DNA of 64,000 nucleotides from Alicyclobacillus sp. Its GTDB lineage: Bacteria; Bacillota; Bacilli; Alicyclobacillales; Alicyclobacillaceae. The stretch lies in NCBI GenBank assembly GCA_023511725.1, contig JAIMAY010000008.1, forward strand, positions 1-64,000, read 5' to 3'. The notes under the pieces are model-generated. The model was not told where the DNA came from. It made no database searches and saw only the letters and a list, made by a program, of their open reading frames with translations. A program made the position numbers and the translations under genes. Position 1 is the first letter of the stretch; every line of letters starts with the position of its first letter. Shown one piece after another: positions 34,944-43,036 of the stretch.

Positions 34944-35540
34944 TTACGACAAAGTGAACTGGATCATGTCCCCCGCTCCGATGGCAGTGGAAACCTTGCT
35001 GTAGCCGGGTTTCAGTGTGATGTCGAACACCAACTCGTCGCCCGTCTGCCGAATGACCATCTGCTTGGCCCACTGCGAATCCGTCACGATGGTCTGGTTC
35101 AGCGGATACTTGCCGGGCAACGCCCGATGCAGCCCGAACACAAAGTGCGCCGGATTCCCAGCCTCAACGTGCGGATTGTCGAGTATGCTCTGGATGTTGG
35201 TGTGGGTTGTGGTCACAATCAGCGCGTTGTCCACAAACTGAAGGCTCTCCAACACGGGCCGGTCGGCCGCAGTGCCCACCGTCTGGTTCCCCGTGGTGAC
35301 GTTGCCTGCCGTCACGTTGCCGGTTGTGTCGTTGGCCGTCAAGACGTGGTTGCCTCCCGGCGCGGCCATGTTGGCCGCACTGTTGGTGGCGGGCGCCATG
35401 CGCGCAGCCGTGCCGTTTCCCGGCGGTGCCGCGGAGTTCCCTTCCAGACGGTTGCAGCCTGACACCCCGGCCAGTGTGGTGAACAACAGCAGTGCTGTCG
35501 CCACCTTGCACGGCAGGCGATGCTGACGCTTTTCGAACAT
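34944..35540 (-). CDS. Uncharacterised lipoprotein with N-x-T-rich linker
   Basis: A 198-residue exported lipoprotein; the signal ends in the lipobox VSGC (Cys29). Residues 30-90 are a disordered linker rich in Asn, Thr, Ala and Gly, with N-x-T sequons at 42, 70, 75, 80 and 85. The C-terminal 105 residues (from PVLESLQFVDNALIVTTT) form a beta-rich domain that resembles AMIN-like domains in general pattern, but I cannot assign a family. ATG at 35540 has GAGGAGG ten bases upstream, buried in a hairpin. It lies between a GH130 gene and efeU on one strand. Confidence 0.75.
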   Translation of the reverse strand: MFEKRQHRLPCKVATALLLFTTLAGVSGCNRLEGNSAAPPGNGTAARMAPATNSAANMAAPGGNHVLTANDTTGNVTAGNVTTGNQTVGTAADRPVLESLQFVDNALIVTTTHTNIQSILDNPHVEAGNPAHFVFGLHRALPGKYPLNQTIVTDSQWAKQMVIRQTGDELVFDITLKPGYSKVSTAIGAGDMIQFTLS

Positions 35541-35545
35541 GCAAA

Positions 35546-35587
35546 ACGTCCCTCCTCGTCCTTTTCAGGATACACGAGGAGGGACGT
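35546..35587 (-). promoter_or_regulatory. 14-bp hairpin burying the lipoprotein ribosome site
   Basis: ACGTCCCTCCTCGT, a 14-base loop and ACGAGGAGGGACGT form a perfect stem. On the minus strand the 3' arm contains the AGGAGG ribosome site of the lipoprotein gene, and TTTTGC follows before the ATG. It may act as the terminator of the upstream GH130 gene and as a translational switch for the lipoprotein. Confidence 0.75.
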
Positions 35588-35656
35588 CATCATGCATCGT
35601 GCGAAGACGCGTACTGACGAGCGAACCCCGGATGGCTCGGAAGCGCATTGCGGAGG

Positions 35657-36700
35657 TCAGAGCCCCGCAGCCGCCACCGCCATGTCGTCTTCGTCCAGGT
35701 CTCCATCGAGGTGTACCACCCGCGGCGTCTCCAACGCTTTCTCGGCCGCAGGGTCGTAGATGGCGACGCCGATTTTGGAGTCCGCCATACCGTAATACAG
35801 ATACCAGGCGCCGCGGAACTCCACGAGACCCTCGACGAATACCACATGATCCACCTGACCGACGCACTCATCCACCGTACCCGGCGTCAAGAACGGTTCC
35901 TCGGTGCGCTGCAACACGCGCGTTGGATCCTCGCGGTCCAAGAGCACCTGGCCGGCACTGTAGCGGAGCTTGCCGAAGGCCGGATCCGCCGGATCCGTGA
36001 TCCGACGCGCCGCATTGTAGAGCAGAAGAATCCCGTCATCCGTGAGCACCGGTTGCGGACCGGGCTCGATGAGAGCGCTGTCAAACGCTTCCGGGTGGAT
36101 GCGAGGGCGGAGCACCGGCTCCTCGCGCGGGGTCCAGTGAATCAGGTCTTCGGACTCCGCCAGCCAAATGCACGTGTCACCGAAGTACATGATATACTTG
36201 CCGTTCACCTTCTCCGGCAGGATGGCGCCGGACTTGGACCAGATGGTCGGATTGTCACCCTTCCAAGACGGAAACAGCATCCCGTGCTTGGTCCAATGCA
36301 GCAGGTCCCGAGACGTCGCCAGGCACAGGTAGGCATTTTGCCCGTCGAACGCCGTGTAGGTCATGTAAAATGTATCGTCAATGAGCGTCACGCGCGGGTC
36401 CTCGCACCCACCCGGATGCTCGTACGGTTCTGTCGGGTACAACACCGGTTCCGGGAATCGATCAAAATGGACGCCGTCCCGGCTCACCGCCAGACCAATA
36501 CGGGACGTGCCGTTCCACCGACCCATGCCCTCGTAATCCTCCGCGCGATACAGCATCCAGACCTGGTCCCGCCACACCACGGTGGCCGGGTTGAACAGAT
36601 CCTTCGCTTCCCAAGTCTCGCCCCGAGGGCCGAGAATCGGGTTGTACGCGTACTTGCGAAACGGACCGAGGGGGTATTTCACCGGCTGCGAACACTTCAT
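35657..36700 (-). CDS. GH130 family glycoside phosphorylase/hydrolase
   Basis: A 347-residue five-bladed beta-propeller enzyme. It has YNPILGPRG, LFNPATVVWRDQVWMLYRAED, the catalytic-acid region GGCEDPRVTLIDD, LIEPGPQPVLTDDGILLLYN and VEFRGAWYLYYGMADSKIG, all GH130 hallmarks. Members phosphorolyse or hydrolyse beta-mannosides. No sugar transporter is adjacent, so the substrate could be an internal or cell-surface glycan. ATG at 36700 has GGGGG nine bases upstream and lies inside an inverted repeat. Confidence 0.9.
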   Translation of the reverse strand: MKCSQPVKYPLGPFRKYAYNPILGPRGETWEAKDLFNPATVVWRDQVWMLYRAEDYEGMGRWNGTSRIGLAVSRDGVHFDRFPEPVLYPTEPYEHPGGCEDPRVTLIDDTFYMTYTAFDGQNAYLCLATSRDLLHWTKHGMLFPSWKGDNPTIWSKSGAILPEKVNGKYIMYFGDTCIWLAESEDLIHWTPREEPVLRPRIHPEAFDSALIEPGPQPVLTDDGILLLYNAARRITDPADPAFGKLRYSAGQVLLDREDPTRVLQRTEEPFLTPGTVDECVGQVDHVVFVEGLVEFRGAWYLYYGMADSKIGVAIYDPAAEKALETPRVVHLDGDLDEDDMAVAAAGL

Positions 36701-36907
36701 CGGATGAACCCCCCATGTTTGCGAGACAAGCTAGATTCGTACTGACATCATCGCCGCAAACACGCCTTCGCCGCAAGGCACAATGCATGGCATGGTTGCC
36801 CCCTGCTGGCAAGCCAGCATCAGCCCCGGATCCGCCGCGGCCCCGGTCCATCGTATGCCGGCCCCGGTTCTGGCGTCGCGGCGAAGGCCCAGGTTCATCC
36901 GATGAAG
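36695..36907. repeat. Nested inverted repeats in the lutC-GH130 gap
   Basis: CTTCATCGGATGAACC (36695-36710) recurs inverted and exact at 36892-36907. Inside lies a second exact inverted pair, GCCTTCGCCGC (36764-36774) and GCGGCGAAGGC (36878-36888). The outer left arm covers the GH130 start codon. No target-site duplication or transposase is seen. A structured leader RNA or a small non-autonomous element are both possible. Confidence 0.8.
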
Positions 36908-36930
36908 ACCGTATTTCCCACAACCGCTTG

Positions 36931-37602
36931 CTACAGATTCCGGACAATCACAGCCAGCACGGCCGCTGGCCCATGGACACCGATGGCCAGGTCATTCTCG
37001 ATGTCGGAGGAACGGCTCGGCCCTGTGATGAAGTGGATGGCGGACGGCATATCAGGCCCTCTGGTCAGCGCCTCGAGCGCCTCGCCCAAGCGCGTGTACA
37101 GCCGAGATGCCGGAATGATCACGATGTGCGTCGGCGGCAACAGGCTCACGCCGCGCCCCTGCGTCGGCGACGCACACACCGCCACGGTGCCGGTATCGGC
37201 GATGGCCGCATCGCATCCGGTGATCCCCACATCCGCCGCGGCCGTCTCGGGTACGCCGGCTTGGCCTGCCCCCCACACCACCGTCTCGTAAGGCGCCAGC
37301 ACGGCCTGCAACCCGAGTTCCTGCAGCCAACTGTCACCCCACACCGCCACGCGCGCAGGACGCAGTGCAGCCAGCCGATCCCGCAGCCACCCCTGCAGCC
37401 CCGGCACGTCCTCCACCATCACTGCCTCGCCGCCAAGATCCGACCATTCTCGACAAAACCTATGCATGCGCTCCTCCGCCCCGAGCGTGTAGGACCTCCA
37501 GAACGCCGGCACACCCTCCACGTCACGAGGCGGCGGAGATGTCTGCGGTGATGATCTCCCCAAGCGATTCGCCACGCGCTGCAAAAATTCCTGCTCGTCC
37601 AC
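36931..37602 (-). CDS. lutC: Lactate utilisation protein LutC
   Basis: LutC is the LUD-domain subunit of the LutABC L-lactate oxidase. The roughly 223-residue product has VAVWGDSWLQELGL, DVGITGCDAAIADTGTVAVC and LLPPTHIVIIPASRL, matching the DUF162/LUD fold. GTG at 37602 has GGAGG seven bases upstream; a GTG six bases earlier overlaps the lutB stop but is too near its ribosome site. It is the last gene of lutABC, and nested inverted repeats follow its stop. Confidence 0.92.
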   Translation of the reverse strand: MDEQEFLQRVANRLGRSSPQTSPPPRDVEGVPAFWRSYTLGAEERMHRFCREWSDLGGEAVMVEDVPGLQGWLRDRLAALRPARVAVWGDSWLQELGLQAVLAPYETVVWGAGQAGVPETAAADVGITGCDAAIADTGTVAVCASPTQGRGVSLLPPTHIVIIPASRLYTRLGEALEALTRGPDMPSAIHFITGPSRSSDIENDLAIGVHGPAAVLAVIVRNL

Positions 37603-37604
37603 CG

Positions 37605-39020
37605 TCACACCTCCCCCCTGTTCTTGAGCCGCGCGTACCGTTCGCGGAAGGACTCCCGCGCGAGTGCGGGGAAGTCCCGGCTCACGGTCCAACCGGCAAG
37701 TGGGCCCAGCCTGCTACGGATGACATCACCCCGCCGAACGAGGACCTGTCCACGACGCGCGGTGCGCATGGCGATCCGGTAACGGCCCGGCCGGGCGAAC
37801 GCCCAGGCAAAGGCGCGGAACGCGGATCGCTCGCCCGCCTTCACCCAGCCCCGCTCCACATTGCGCCTGCGAAGCGCGACCAGCATGTCGTGAAGCGGGA
37901 TCTTTACGGGGCACGCTTCGTCGCACGCGCCGCACAAGCTGGAGGCATAGGGGAGTTCGGCGTAGGTTGGATCGTCCCACAGCAGGGGACTCAGCACCGC
38001 CCCAATGGGACCCGGATAGACGGAGCCGTAGGCATGGCCGCCGATGTGCCGGTAGACCGGACATACGTTGAGACACGCGCCGCAGCGGATGCAGTGGAGG
38101 ATGGGTTGGAATTCGGGATCGCCCAAGGGCTTGGAACGGCCATTGTCGATGATCACCACATGCAGCTCCTCCGGGCCGTCCACCTCACCGGGCCGGCGCG
38201 GGCCGGTGATCACGCTCATGTAGGCCGTGAGCTTTTGGCCCGTGGCGCTGCGCGGCAGGAGGTTGGCCATAACCTCGAGGTCCGCGAAGGTCGGCAGGAT
38301 GCGCTCCATGCCCATGGTCACGATGTGCGTGCGCGGCAGCGACGACACCATCCGCCCATTGCCCTCGTTGGTGAACAGGACAATGGATCCCGTCTCGGCA
38401 ATTGCGAAGTTGCAGCCAGTCATCCCGACATCCGCCGTCAGGAACTTCTCGCGCAGACGACGTCGCGCGTAGGCCAGCAGTTCCTGCGTATCTGTGCCGA
38501 GCGAGGGATCCGCACCGTCCCGTACGAACAGCTCGCGGATCTGCTGACGGTTCTTGTGGATGCACGGCATGATGATGTGCGATGGCATCTCCCCAGCGAG
38601 CTGGATGATGAACTCACCCAGGTCCGTCTCCACCACCTCAACGCCGCGCTGGGCCAGTCGCGCGTTGATGTGAATCTCCTCGGAGACCATCGACTTCGAC
38701 TTCACCACCCGGCGTGCGGATTGCTCCGCCACGATACGCTCGATGATCCCCGCGGCCTCTTCGCCATCTCGCGCGAAGTGAACCTGCCCGCCGCGTTCCC
38801 GCACGCGCTGCGCGAACTGGCTGAGGTAGTAATCCAGATGCTGAATCGTGTGTTCCCGGATGGCTCGGGCCTGCTCACGCCACGCCTCCCAGTGACCGAG
38901 CTGGTCCGACGCGGCGCGCTTTCGTCCCTTCAGCCGATCCGTCGTAAACCGCACCGCCGCCCTCAGGAATTCATCCTGCAGCGCCTGGCGACTGCGCGCC
39001 ACCAGACCGCCGTCCGTCAT
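37605..39020 (-). CDS. lutB: Lactate utilisation iron-sulfur protein LutB
   Basis: LutB carries electrons in lactate oxidation. The 471-residue protein joins a LUD domain (about 60-300; VKSKSMVSEEIHINARL, DVGMTGCNFAIAETGSIVLF, SLPRTHIVTMG) with two 4Fe-4S sites, CIRCGACLNVCPVY and CGACDEACPVKIP, and a C-terminal helical tail. ATG at 39020 overlaps the lutA stop as ATGA and has GGGAGG nine bases upstream. Assembly of LutABC at the membrane side of the cytoplasm is family knowledge. Confidence 0.95.
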   Translation of the reverse strand: MTDGGLVARSRQALQDEFLRAAVRFTTDRLKGRKRAASDQLGHWEAWREQARAIREHTIQHLDYYLSQFAQRVRERGGQVHFARDGEEAAGIIERIVAEQSARRVVKSKSMVSEEIHINARLAQRGVEVVETDLGEFIIQLAGEMPSHIIMPCIHKNRQQIRELFVRDGADPSLGTDTQELLAYARRRLREKFLTADVGMTGCNFAIAETGSIVLFTNEGNGRMVSSLPRTHIVTMGMERILPTFADLEVMANLLPRSATGQKLTAYMSVITGPRRPGEVDGPEELHVVIIDNGRSKPLGDPEFQPILHCIRCGACLNVCPVYRHIGGHAYGSVYPGPIGAVLSPLLWDDPTYAELPYASSLCGACDEACPVKIPLHDMLVALRRRNVERGWVKAGERSAFRAFAWAFARPGRYRIAMRTARRGQVLVRRGDVIRSRLGPLAGWTVSRDFPALARESFRERYARLKNRGEV

Positions 39021-39760
39021 GCCACGCCGCCTCCCTTCTGCATGCCAGCCCACAGCAGCTCTGCCAAGTGCATCACCCGCACCGGCGCGCCACGCCGCCG
39101 CAGCCGGCCGCCGATGTTCATCAGGCAGCCCATGTCCGTGCCGACAAGGATGGGGGCGTCCGTTTCGAGGACGTGATCAGCCTTTTCATCGACCATGGCC
39201 GTCGAGATCTCCCCCAGCTTCACCGAGAAGGTGCCGCCGAACCCACAGCAGTCCTGCGCGTGCGGCAACTCCACCAACTCCAACCCGCGCACGGCCCGCA
39301 ACAGCAGCTCAGGCTCGTCCCGCACCCCCAGCAGGCGCATGCCGTGGCAGGAGGGATGATACGTGACGCGCGCCGGATACTCGGCGCCGAGGTCAGTCAC
39401 GCCGAGCACACGCACGAGAAACTGCGAGAATTCGTAGGTTTTGCTCGCCAGCGCCTCCGCCTTGGCCAACGCCGCCGGGCTCGAGGCGAACAGGCGACGG
39501 TAGTCGTGGTGGATCATCCCGGCGCATGAGCCGGACGGGGTCACCACATAGTCGGCATCCTCGCAGTTCTCGAGCAGCGTCTGCGCCACCGCCTGTGCCT
39601 CGGGCCAATACCCGCTGTTGTACGCCGGTTGCCCGCAGCACGTCTGCCCTTCCGGCAGATACGTCTCCACGCCCAGCCGATGCAGGATCCGAACCATGGC
39701 CTCCCCGACATCCGGGAAGAAGTTGTCCATCAAACACGTGGCGAAGATCGCGGCGCGCAC
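39017..39760 (-). CDS. lutA: Lactate utilisation protein LutA
   Basis: LutA is the cysteine-rich (CCG-domain) subunit of the L-lactate oxidation complex. The 247-residue protein contains the two Cys-rich motifs, GQTCCGQPAYNSGY and HAQDCCGFGGTFSVK, and the linked TPSGSCAGM and YHPSCHGMR segments. GTG at 39760 follows GGGAGG at seven bases. The lutABC genes are coupled by ATGA-type overlaps. No LutR-type regulator is adjacent. Confidence 0.95.
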   Translation of the reverse strand: MRAAIFATCLMDNFFPDVGEAMVRILHRLGVETYLPEGQTCCGQPAYNSGYWPEAQAVAQTLLENCEDADYVVTPSGSCAGMIHHDYRRLFASSPAALAKAEALASKTYEFSQFLVRVLGVTDLGAEYPARVTYHPSCHGMRLLGVRDEPELLLRAVRGLELVELPHAQDCCGFGGTFSVKLGEISTAMVDEKADHVLETDAPILVGTDMGCLMNIGGRLRRRGAPVRVMHLAELLWAGMQKGGGVA

Positions 39761-39812
39761 CCCAGCGCCTCCCTCTGTGTTCTATCCTCACATGCAAGCA
39801 TACACCGCGCGC

Positions 39813-39866
39813 AAAAAAAGCTACAGCCCATGGCGACTGCGCATGCGTCACCACGGGCTGCAGCTT
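39813..39866 (-). terminator. Rho-independent terminator of ahpC-ahpF
   Basis: On the minus strand GCTGCAGCCCGTGG pairs, with G-U wobbles, to CCATGGGCTGTAGC and is followed by seven T residues. It lies 16 bases after the ahpF stop and separates it from lutA. Confidence 0.85.
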
Positions 39867-39881
39867 CGATATCAGTGCGCC

Positions 39882-41411
39882 TCAGTGTCGGATCAGGTAA
39901 TCGAATGCGCTCAGCGCCGCTGTGGCACCTGATCCCATCGAGATGATGATCTGCTTGTACGGACTGTTGGTGCAGTCGCCGGCGGCGAACACACCGGGTA
40001 CGCTGGTCGCGCCGCGCGAGTCCACGATGATCTCCCCCAGCCGCGTTCGCTCCAGCACATCTCCAACCCACTCGGTGTTGGGCACGAGCCCAATCTGCAC
40101 GAACACGCCATCCAACTTGATGTGGTGGGTTTCCTCCGTGTCCCTGTCCTTGTAGGTCAGACCCGTGACCCGGTCGGTACCGTGGATCTCGGTGGTGGCC
40201 ACGTTGGTCAGCAGCGTCACATTGGGCAGGCTGAACAGCCGCTTTTGCAACACGTCGTCCGCCTTGAGCTGCGGCAAGAACTCGAGGACGGTGACGTGGC
40301 GCGCGAGGCCGGCCAGATCAATGGCGGCTTCGATGCCCGAGTTTCCGCCGCCAATCACGGCCACATCCTTACCTTCAAACAACGGGCCGTCACAATGCGG
40401 ACAATAGGCCACGCCACGGGTCTTGAACTCCGCCTCTCCCGGCACACCGAGCTCACGCCAACGGGCACCGGTCGCGATGATCACCGTCTTCCCCTTCAAG
40501 ACCGCGCCGCTCTCCAGCTCGACCTCCACAAGATCACCGGGACGCAGACTCTGTGCGCGCTGCCCCTTGATGATGTCGACGTCGTACTGGCGGACATGTT
40601 CCTCGAGGTTGGCGGCGAGCTTCGTCCCTTCCGTGTATTTGACGCCAATCAGGTTCTCAATCCCGAGCGTGTCCAGAACCTGTCCACCGAATCGATCCGT
40701 CACGATGCCCGTACGGATCCCTTTGCGCGCCGCATAGATGGCCGCGCTGGCAGCGGCCGGGCCGCCGCCCACGATGAGGACATCGTACGGATCCCGCTGG
40801 TTCAAGTCAGACACGTCCGGCGAGCTACCGAGTTTCGCCAGAATCTCCTCGACATCCATGCGCCCGCTTGCAAAGGGCTCCCCGTTGAGATACACGGTCG
40901 GCACGGCCATGATCTGCTTGGCTTCCACTTCCGCCTTGAATACGGCCCCGTCAATCATGGTGTGTCGCACGGAGGGATTCAGCACGCTCATCAGGTTCAG
41001 TGCCTGCACCACGTCCGGGCAGTTGTTGCAACTGAGGCTCACGTACGTCTCGAAGTTGTATTCACCGCGCAGATTCTGAATTTGCCGGATCACCGCAGCG
41101 CTCACCTTCGGCGGGCGACCGCTCACCTGCAACAGCGCCAACACGAGGGATGAGAACTCGTGACCGAGGGGCACGCCGGCGAACACAATCCCGGTGTCTT
41201 CTCCGGGCCGGTTGACGCTGAAGCTGGGTGTCCTCGGCAGTGAGCCGCGCTCCACGGTGATCTTGGAAGACATGCTGGTGAGCTCATCGAGCAACGCCAG
41301 CATGTTCCTCGATACCTCATCGGTGCCGGCGCTGACGCGAATCTGCACCGGCCCCTCCATCAACGCAAGATACTGTCGCAACTGCGTGCGAATCTCTTCC
41401 TCGAGAAGCAG
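39882..41411 (-). CDS. ahpF: Alkyl hydroperoxide reductase subunit F
   Basis: AhpF is the FAD-NADH reductase that recycles AhpC. The 509-residue protein has an N-terminal double-thioredoxin domain with CNNCPDV, FAD-binding [25 protein letters not shown]-binding [14 protein letters not shown], and the redox CPHC. I place the start at CTG 41411: its AGGAGG is nine bases upstream, the next in-frame upstream codon is a stop after two codons, and the resulting [15 protein letters not shown] aligns residue for residue with the start of Bacillus AhpF. The first conventional start, TTG 41381, would lose 10 conserved residues. It lies 14 bp after ahpC. Confidence 0.95.
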   Translation of the reverse strand: MLLEEEIRTQLRQYLALMEGPVQIRVSAGTDEVSRNMLALLDELTSMSSKITVERGSLPRTPSFSVNRPGEDTGIVFAGVPLGHEFSSLVLALLQVSGRPPKVSAAVIRQIQNLRGEYNFETYVSLSCNNCPDVVQALNLMSVLNPSVRHTMIDGAVFKAEVEAKQIMAVPTVYLNGEPFASGRMDVEEILAKLGSSPDVSDLNQRDPYDVLIVGGGPAAASAAIYAARKGIRTGIVTDRFGGQVLDTLGIENLIGVKYTEGTKLAANLEEHVRQYDVDIIKGQRAQSLRPGDLVEVELESGAVLKGKTVIIATGARWRELGVPGEAEFKTRGVAYCPHCDGPLFEGKDVAVIGGGNSGIEAAIDLAGLARHVTVLEFLPQLKADDVLQKRLFSLPNVTLLTNVATTEIHGTDRVTGLTYKDRDTEETHHIKLDGVFVQIGLVPNTEWVGDVLERTRLGEIIVDSRGATSVPGVFAAGDCTNSPYKQIIISMGSGATAALSAFDYLIRH

Positions 41412-41425
41412 AGCGTCTCACCTCC

Positions 41426-41989
41426 TCAGATCTTGCCGACGAGGTCCAGGCTCGGCTTCAACGTCTGCTCACCTTCGCGCCACTTGGCCGGGCAGACCTC
41501 ACCTGGATGATTGCGGACATACTGCGCCGCCTTGATCTTGTTGATCAGCGTGCTGGCATCACGGCCGATGCCGTCGGCGTTGATCTCGAGTGCCTGGATC
41601 ACGCCGTCGGGGTCAATGATGAACGTGGCACGCTCGGCCACACCTTGCGATTCAATCAGAACGCCGAAGTTGCGCGACAACACATGGGCGGCATCGCTGA
41701 TCATGGGATACGTGATCTTGCGGATAGCCGGCGAGGTGTCATGCCATGCTTTGTGTGTGTAATGGGTATCGGTGGAGACGGCGTACACCTCGACCCCCAA
41801 TTGCTTCAGGGTCTCGTACTGCGCCTGCAGGTCCTCCAGCTCGGTCGGACACACGAAGGAAAAGTCAGCAGGATAGAAGCACAGGACCGTCCACCGACCC
41901 TTCAGGTCCTGGTCGGTGACCTCGATGAACTCACCGTTGTGAAACGCCATCGCCTTGAACGGTTGTACCTGCGTGCCAATCAGCGACAT
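41426..41989 (-). CDS. ahpC: Alkyl hydroperoxide reductase subunit C (peroxiredoxin)
   Basis: AhpC reduces hydroperoxides and is recycled by AhpF. The 187-residue typical 2-Cys peroxiredoxin has the peroxidatic motif [30 protein letters not shown] and the resolving Cys in [11 protein letters not shown] at 41989 has GGGAGG ten bases upstream. A PerR-type box lies between it and the divergent perR gene. Confidence 0.97.
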   Translation of the reverse strand: MSLIGTQVQPFKAMAFHNGEFIEVTDQDLKGRWTVLCFYPADFSFVCPTELEDLQAQYETLKQLGVEVYAVSTDTHYTHKAWHDTSPAIRKITYPMISDAAHVLSRNFGVLIESQGVAERATFIIDPDGVIQALEINADGIGRDASTLINKIKAAQYVRNHPGEVCPAKWREGEQTLKPSLDLVGKI

Positions 41990-42101
41990 GTGTCTGGTTC
42001 CTCCCCAATCCTTAGGTTTCGACCCATTCCCATCGCTGCACCGCAGCGATAGAATGGTGACAAAGCTTGATACGGATTCCGTGATGATAACCACATCTAA
42101 T

Positions 42102-42116
42102 TTGTAATGATTATCA
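42102..42116. promoter_or_regulatory. PerR box between ahpC and perR
   Basis: TTGTAATGATTATCA matches the palindromic Per box TTATAAT-n-ATTATAA at 13 of 15 positions. It overlaps a candidate -35 (TTGTAA) of perR and lies upstream of ahpC, so PerR probably represses both. The sequence also resembles a Fur box. Confidence 0.8.
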
Positions 42117-42199
42117 TCTAGGACGGATTATAAGATGTTCCATTGTCTTTGTCAAAGGCGGTCTGTTACAGTGGGGAAGGAATGAGGAGGGAACCTCCC

Positions 42200-42631
42200 A
42201 TGGATCCGGGAAAACTCAATGTGGTAGCCATGTTGAAGCAGGCAGGTCTCCGGGTGACCCCGCAACGGGAAGCCATCCTACAGTACCTGGTCGACACCGG
42301 GGGTCACGCCACCGTCGAGGAGATCTACCAAGGGGTCCAACCGTGTTTTCCGCACATGAGTGTGTCCACGGTGTACAACACGGTGAAGCACCTGGCGCAG
42401 GTCGGTTTGATCAAAGAGATTCACGTGGGGGACGGTCCCAGCCGCTTTGACATGAACGTGCGGCCGCACCACCACCTGATCTGCAGGAAGTGCGGCATCC
42501 TTTTCGATTTTTACATCGACGAGCCGCCGCGGTTCCATCTGCCCCCCGAGGCTCAGGGATTTCAGATTGAAGACTATCACGTCGAGGTGCAGGGCATCTG
42601 CCCCGCCTGTCGGGCTGCGTCCGGTGAATGA
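42200..42631 (+). CDS. perR: Peroxide-responsive repressor PerR (Fur family)
   Basis: A 143-residue Fur-family repressor. The winged helix includes RVTPQREAILQYLVDTGGHAT and SVSTVYNTVKHLAQVGL. The five regulatory-metal ligands of PerR can be placed: His in GHAT, Asp in SRFD, two His in PHHHLIC and Asp in LFDF; the last Asp, not Glu, marks PerR over Fur. The structural zinc site is CRKC...CPAC. ATG at 42200 has GGAGG nine bases upstream. It is divergent from ahpCF, which it should repress. Confidence 0.93.
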   Translation: MDPGKLNVVAMLKQAGLRVTPQREAILQYLVDTGGHATVEEIYQGVQPCFPHMSVSTVYNTVKHLAQVGLIKEIHVGDGPSRFDMNVRPHHHLICRKCGILFDFYIDEPPRFHLPPEAQGFQIEDYHVEVQGICPACRAASGE

Positions 42632-42634
42632 AAA

Positions 42635-42659
42635 AGAGGGGAGAACACGTCTCCCCTCT
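42635..42659. terminator. Bidirectional terminator between perR and a small gene
   Basis: AGAGGGGAGA, loop ACACG, TCTCCCCTCT is a 10-bp stem. On the minus strand it is followed by CTTTTTCATT, ending the small acidic gene; on the plus strand it follows perR by a few bases. Confidence 0.75.
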
Positions 42660-42721
42660 CTCCCATGGCGCGCGATGCGCCGCCCGGGTGGCGCTCGGTA
42701 CCACCGCCGCGCCGCACGTCT

Positions 42722-42928
42722 TCACTCGGACGGCATGCCGTCGCTGATGGCTTCCGGTGGATTGTATCCGCCCGGCCGATGCGGGATCTCCGTCGCCACG
42801 CCGCCTTCGCCAGCCATGCGCGCCACCTGATCCTCAATGCTCATCTCTTCGTAGGCTTCTGTTTCATTCGTTGCCTGATCATACGCCTCGTCCCAAGCCG
42901 CCGGTGTGCGCTTCGGATCCTGCGCCAT
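42722..42928 (-). CDS. Small acidic protein, function unknown
   Basis: A 68-residue hydrophilic protein, starting MAQDPKRTPAAWDEAYDQA, rich in Glu, Ala and Pro, without hydrophobic segments or motifs I recognise. ATG at 42928 has an AAGGGAGGGGAG ribosome site. A shared terminator follows its stop. Expression seems likely from these signals; a role cannot be given. Confidence 0.65.
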   Translation of the reverse strand: MAQDPKRTPAAWDEAYDQATNETEAYEEMSIEDQVARMAGEGGVATEIPHRPGGYNPPEAISDGMPSE

Positions 42929-43036
42929 ACTGCGCTCCCCTCCCTTGAGATCAGCGCCTAGTATGACGCACGCCAGCGCACCTTATGCGCGGTGCGGACC
43001 TCAGCGATGCCCGCGAGCATGTTCACACAGGGCGGC

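Noticed and set aside
36695-36907. Complete insertion sequence
   Set aside because: No open frame for a transposase and no target-site duplication; called as repeats only.
37365-39176. 603-codon open frame antisense to lutB and lutC
   Set aside because: Same reason; the opposite strand has strong family motifs.
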